Shown here in pieces: positions 4,999 through 5,318 of a stretch of 5,318 nt of DNA. Source of the stretch: Angelakisella sp. (GTDB lineage Bacteria > Bacillota > Clostridia > Oscillospirales > Ruminococcaceae). The notes beneath the pieces were generated by a model, which had not been told where the DNA came from, ran no database searches, and worked only from the letters and a program-made list of their open reading frames with translations. How positions within the stretch are numbered: the stretch's first letter is position 1; each line of letters begins with the position of its first letter. Made by a program: the position numbers and the translations under genes. The DNA is taken from assembly GCA_022795575.1 (NCBI GenBank), contig JAAWGY010000202.1, positions 1 through 5,318 of the forward strand, given 5' to 3'.

Positions 4999-5318
4999 TT
5001 GAATTGTCAAGTCAAGTGCAACAAAAGGGAGAGATTATAGAAAACCTCAAAGGGGGGTCTTAAAGCCTAAACATTTGCGAGGACGAAGATTGAGTTTTTG
5101 AAAGACAGCCTGTATCTCTTCTTCAGAAATCGTAGCGAAATTGGTGGATTTTGGAAAGTATTCCCTGATAAGACCATTGGTGTTTTCGTTGCTGCCTCTT
5201 GCCCAGGGATGGTGAGGGAGAGGAAAATAGAATTCCGCTTTTAATGCAGCTGTGACCTTCCTATGGTGAGAAAACTCTGTCCCCCGGTCCGGTGTAATGG
5301 TGTATACTGGTAGTCCTT
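4999..5318 (-). mobile_element. IS30-family insertion sequence, one end, continues past the right edge
   Basis: The element is defined by the transposase gene running in from the right. Its outer end lies just beyond the original transposase stop at 5007-5009, in the GAATTGTCAAGTCAAGTGCAA stretch (5001-5021), which has the tandem GTCAA word and likely contains the terminal inverted repeat. The exact border and target duplication cannot be set because the other end is outside the window; 4999 is an estimate. Confidence 0.65.
5047..5318 (-). CDS. IS30-family transposase, C-terminal part (partial, frameshifted end)
   Basis: The 89 visible residues contain the second half of the DDE (RNase H-like) catalytic core: TPDRGTEF with the second Asp (visible residue 10), and the signature WARGSNENTNGLIREYFPK with the catalytic Glu (residue 44). 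The 33 residues between them match the D-33-E spacing of IS30 transposases. The tail NLRPRKCLGFKTP is also typical. The family normally continues TPFEVF; here a run of six G (5052-5057 on the plus strand) gives TPL and a TGA at 5047-5049. With five G the frame would read TPFEVFYNLSLLLHLT and stop at 5007-5009, so a one-base homopolymer insertion has probably removed the last 16 residues. The first Asp and the N-terminal DNA-binding region lie beyond the window. The enzyme cuts and joins DNA at the IS ends. Confidence 0.9.
   Translation of the reverse strand, partial: GLPVYTITPDRGTEFSHHRKVTAALKAEFYFPLPHHPWARGSNENTNGLIREYFPKSTNFATISEEEIQAVFQKLNLRPRKCLGFKTPL

Overview
The window looks like a chromosomal accessory stretch from a Gram-positive, fairly GC-rich anaerobic clostridial bacterium, perhaps a gut Oscillospiraceae/Lachnospiraceae-type lineage. 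The basis is consensus sigma-A promoters, strong AGGAGG-type ribosome binding sites, protein family style and a genomic CCA on the tRNA. The genus cannot be fixed from sequence alone.

Layout, left to right. Positions 1-350 hold no convincing gene. They contain a long imperfect palindromic repeat (about 48-307) and a perfect-consensus leftward promoter (314-342) that fires into it. A rightward promoter with an operator-like dyad (433-495) precedes a complete, very GC-rich MFS permease gene (532-1701) and a probable terminator. Next, on the minus strand, is a decayed fragment of a 2-hydroxycarboxylate (citrate/malate type) Na+ symporter (1782-2006). A textbook promoter (2068-2095) then drives tRNA-Pro(UGG) (2192-2267). 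The leader of that transcript carries a 25-nt exact partial copy of the tRNA, and a 167-bp fold-back (MITE-like) element starts three bases after the tRNA CCA end. Positions 2438-2990 have no gene I can support but contain several strong hairpins.

The right half holds a TetR/AcrR-type regulator (2991-3560, minus) divergent from a zinc-dependent medium-chain dehydrogenase (3778-4885, plus). The dehydrogenase is broken by a one-base frameshift and an in-frame TAG. The shared intergenic region has an extended -10 promoter and a 13-bp perfect palindrome just after the predicted start point, the usual arrangement for a TetR regulator controlling its neighbour. The window ends inside an IS30-family insertion sequence (about 5000 to beyond 5318, minus), whose transposase has a C6-tract frameshift near its end.

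Overall this is a decaying, repeat-rich region: two non-autonomous palindromic elements, one IS, two pseudogenes, one tRNA remnant and only two clearly intact protein genes. No defence system, CRISPR array or complete new multi-gene system is visible. The most unusual signals are structured nucleic-acid elements: the self-competing palindrome with its own perfect promoter, the tRNA-fragment leader plus fold-back pair around tRNA-Pro, and a GNRA-capped 14-17 bp hairpin at 2913-2950.
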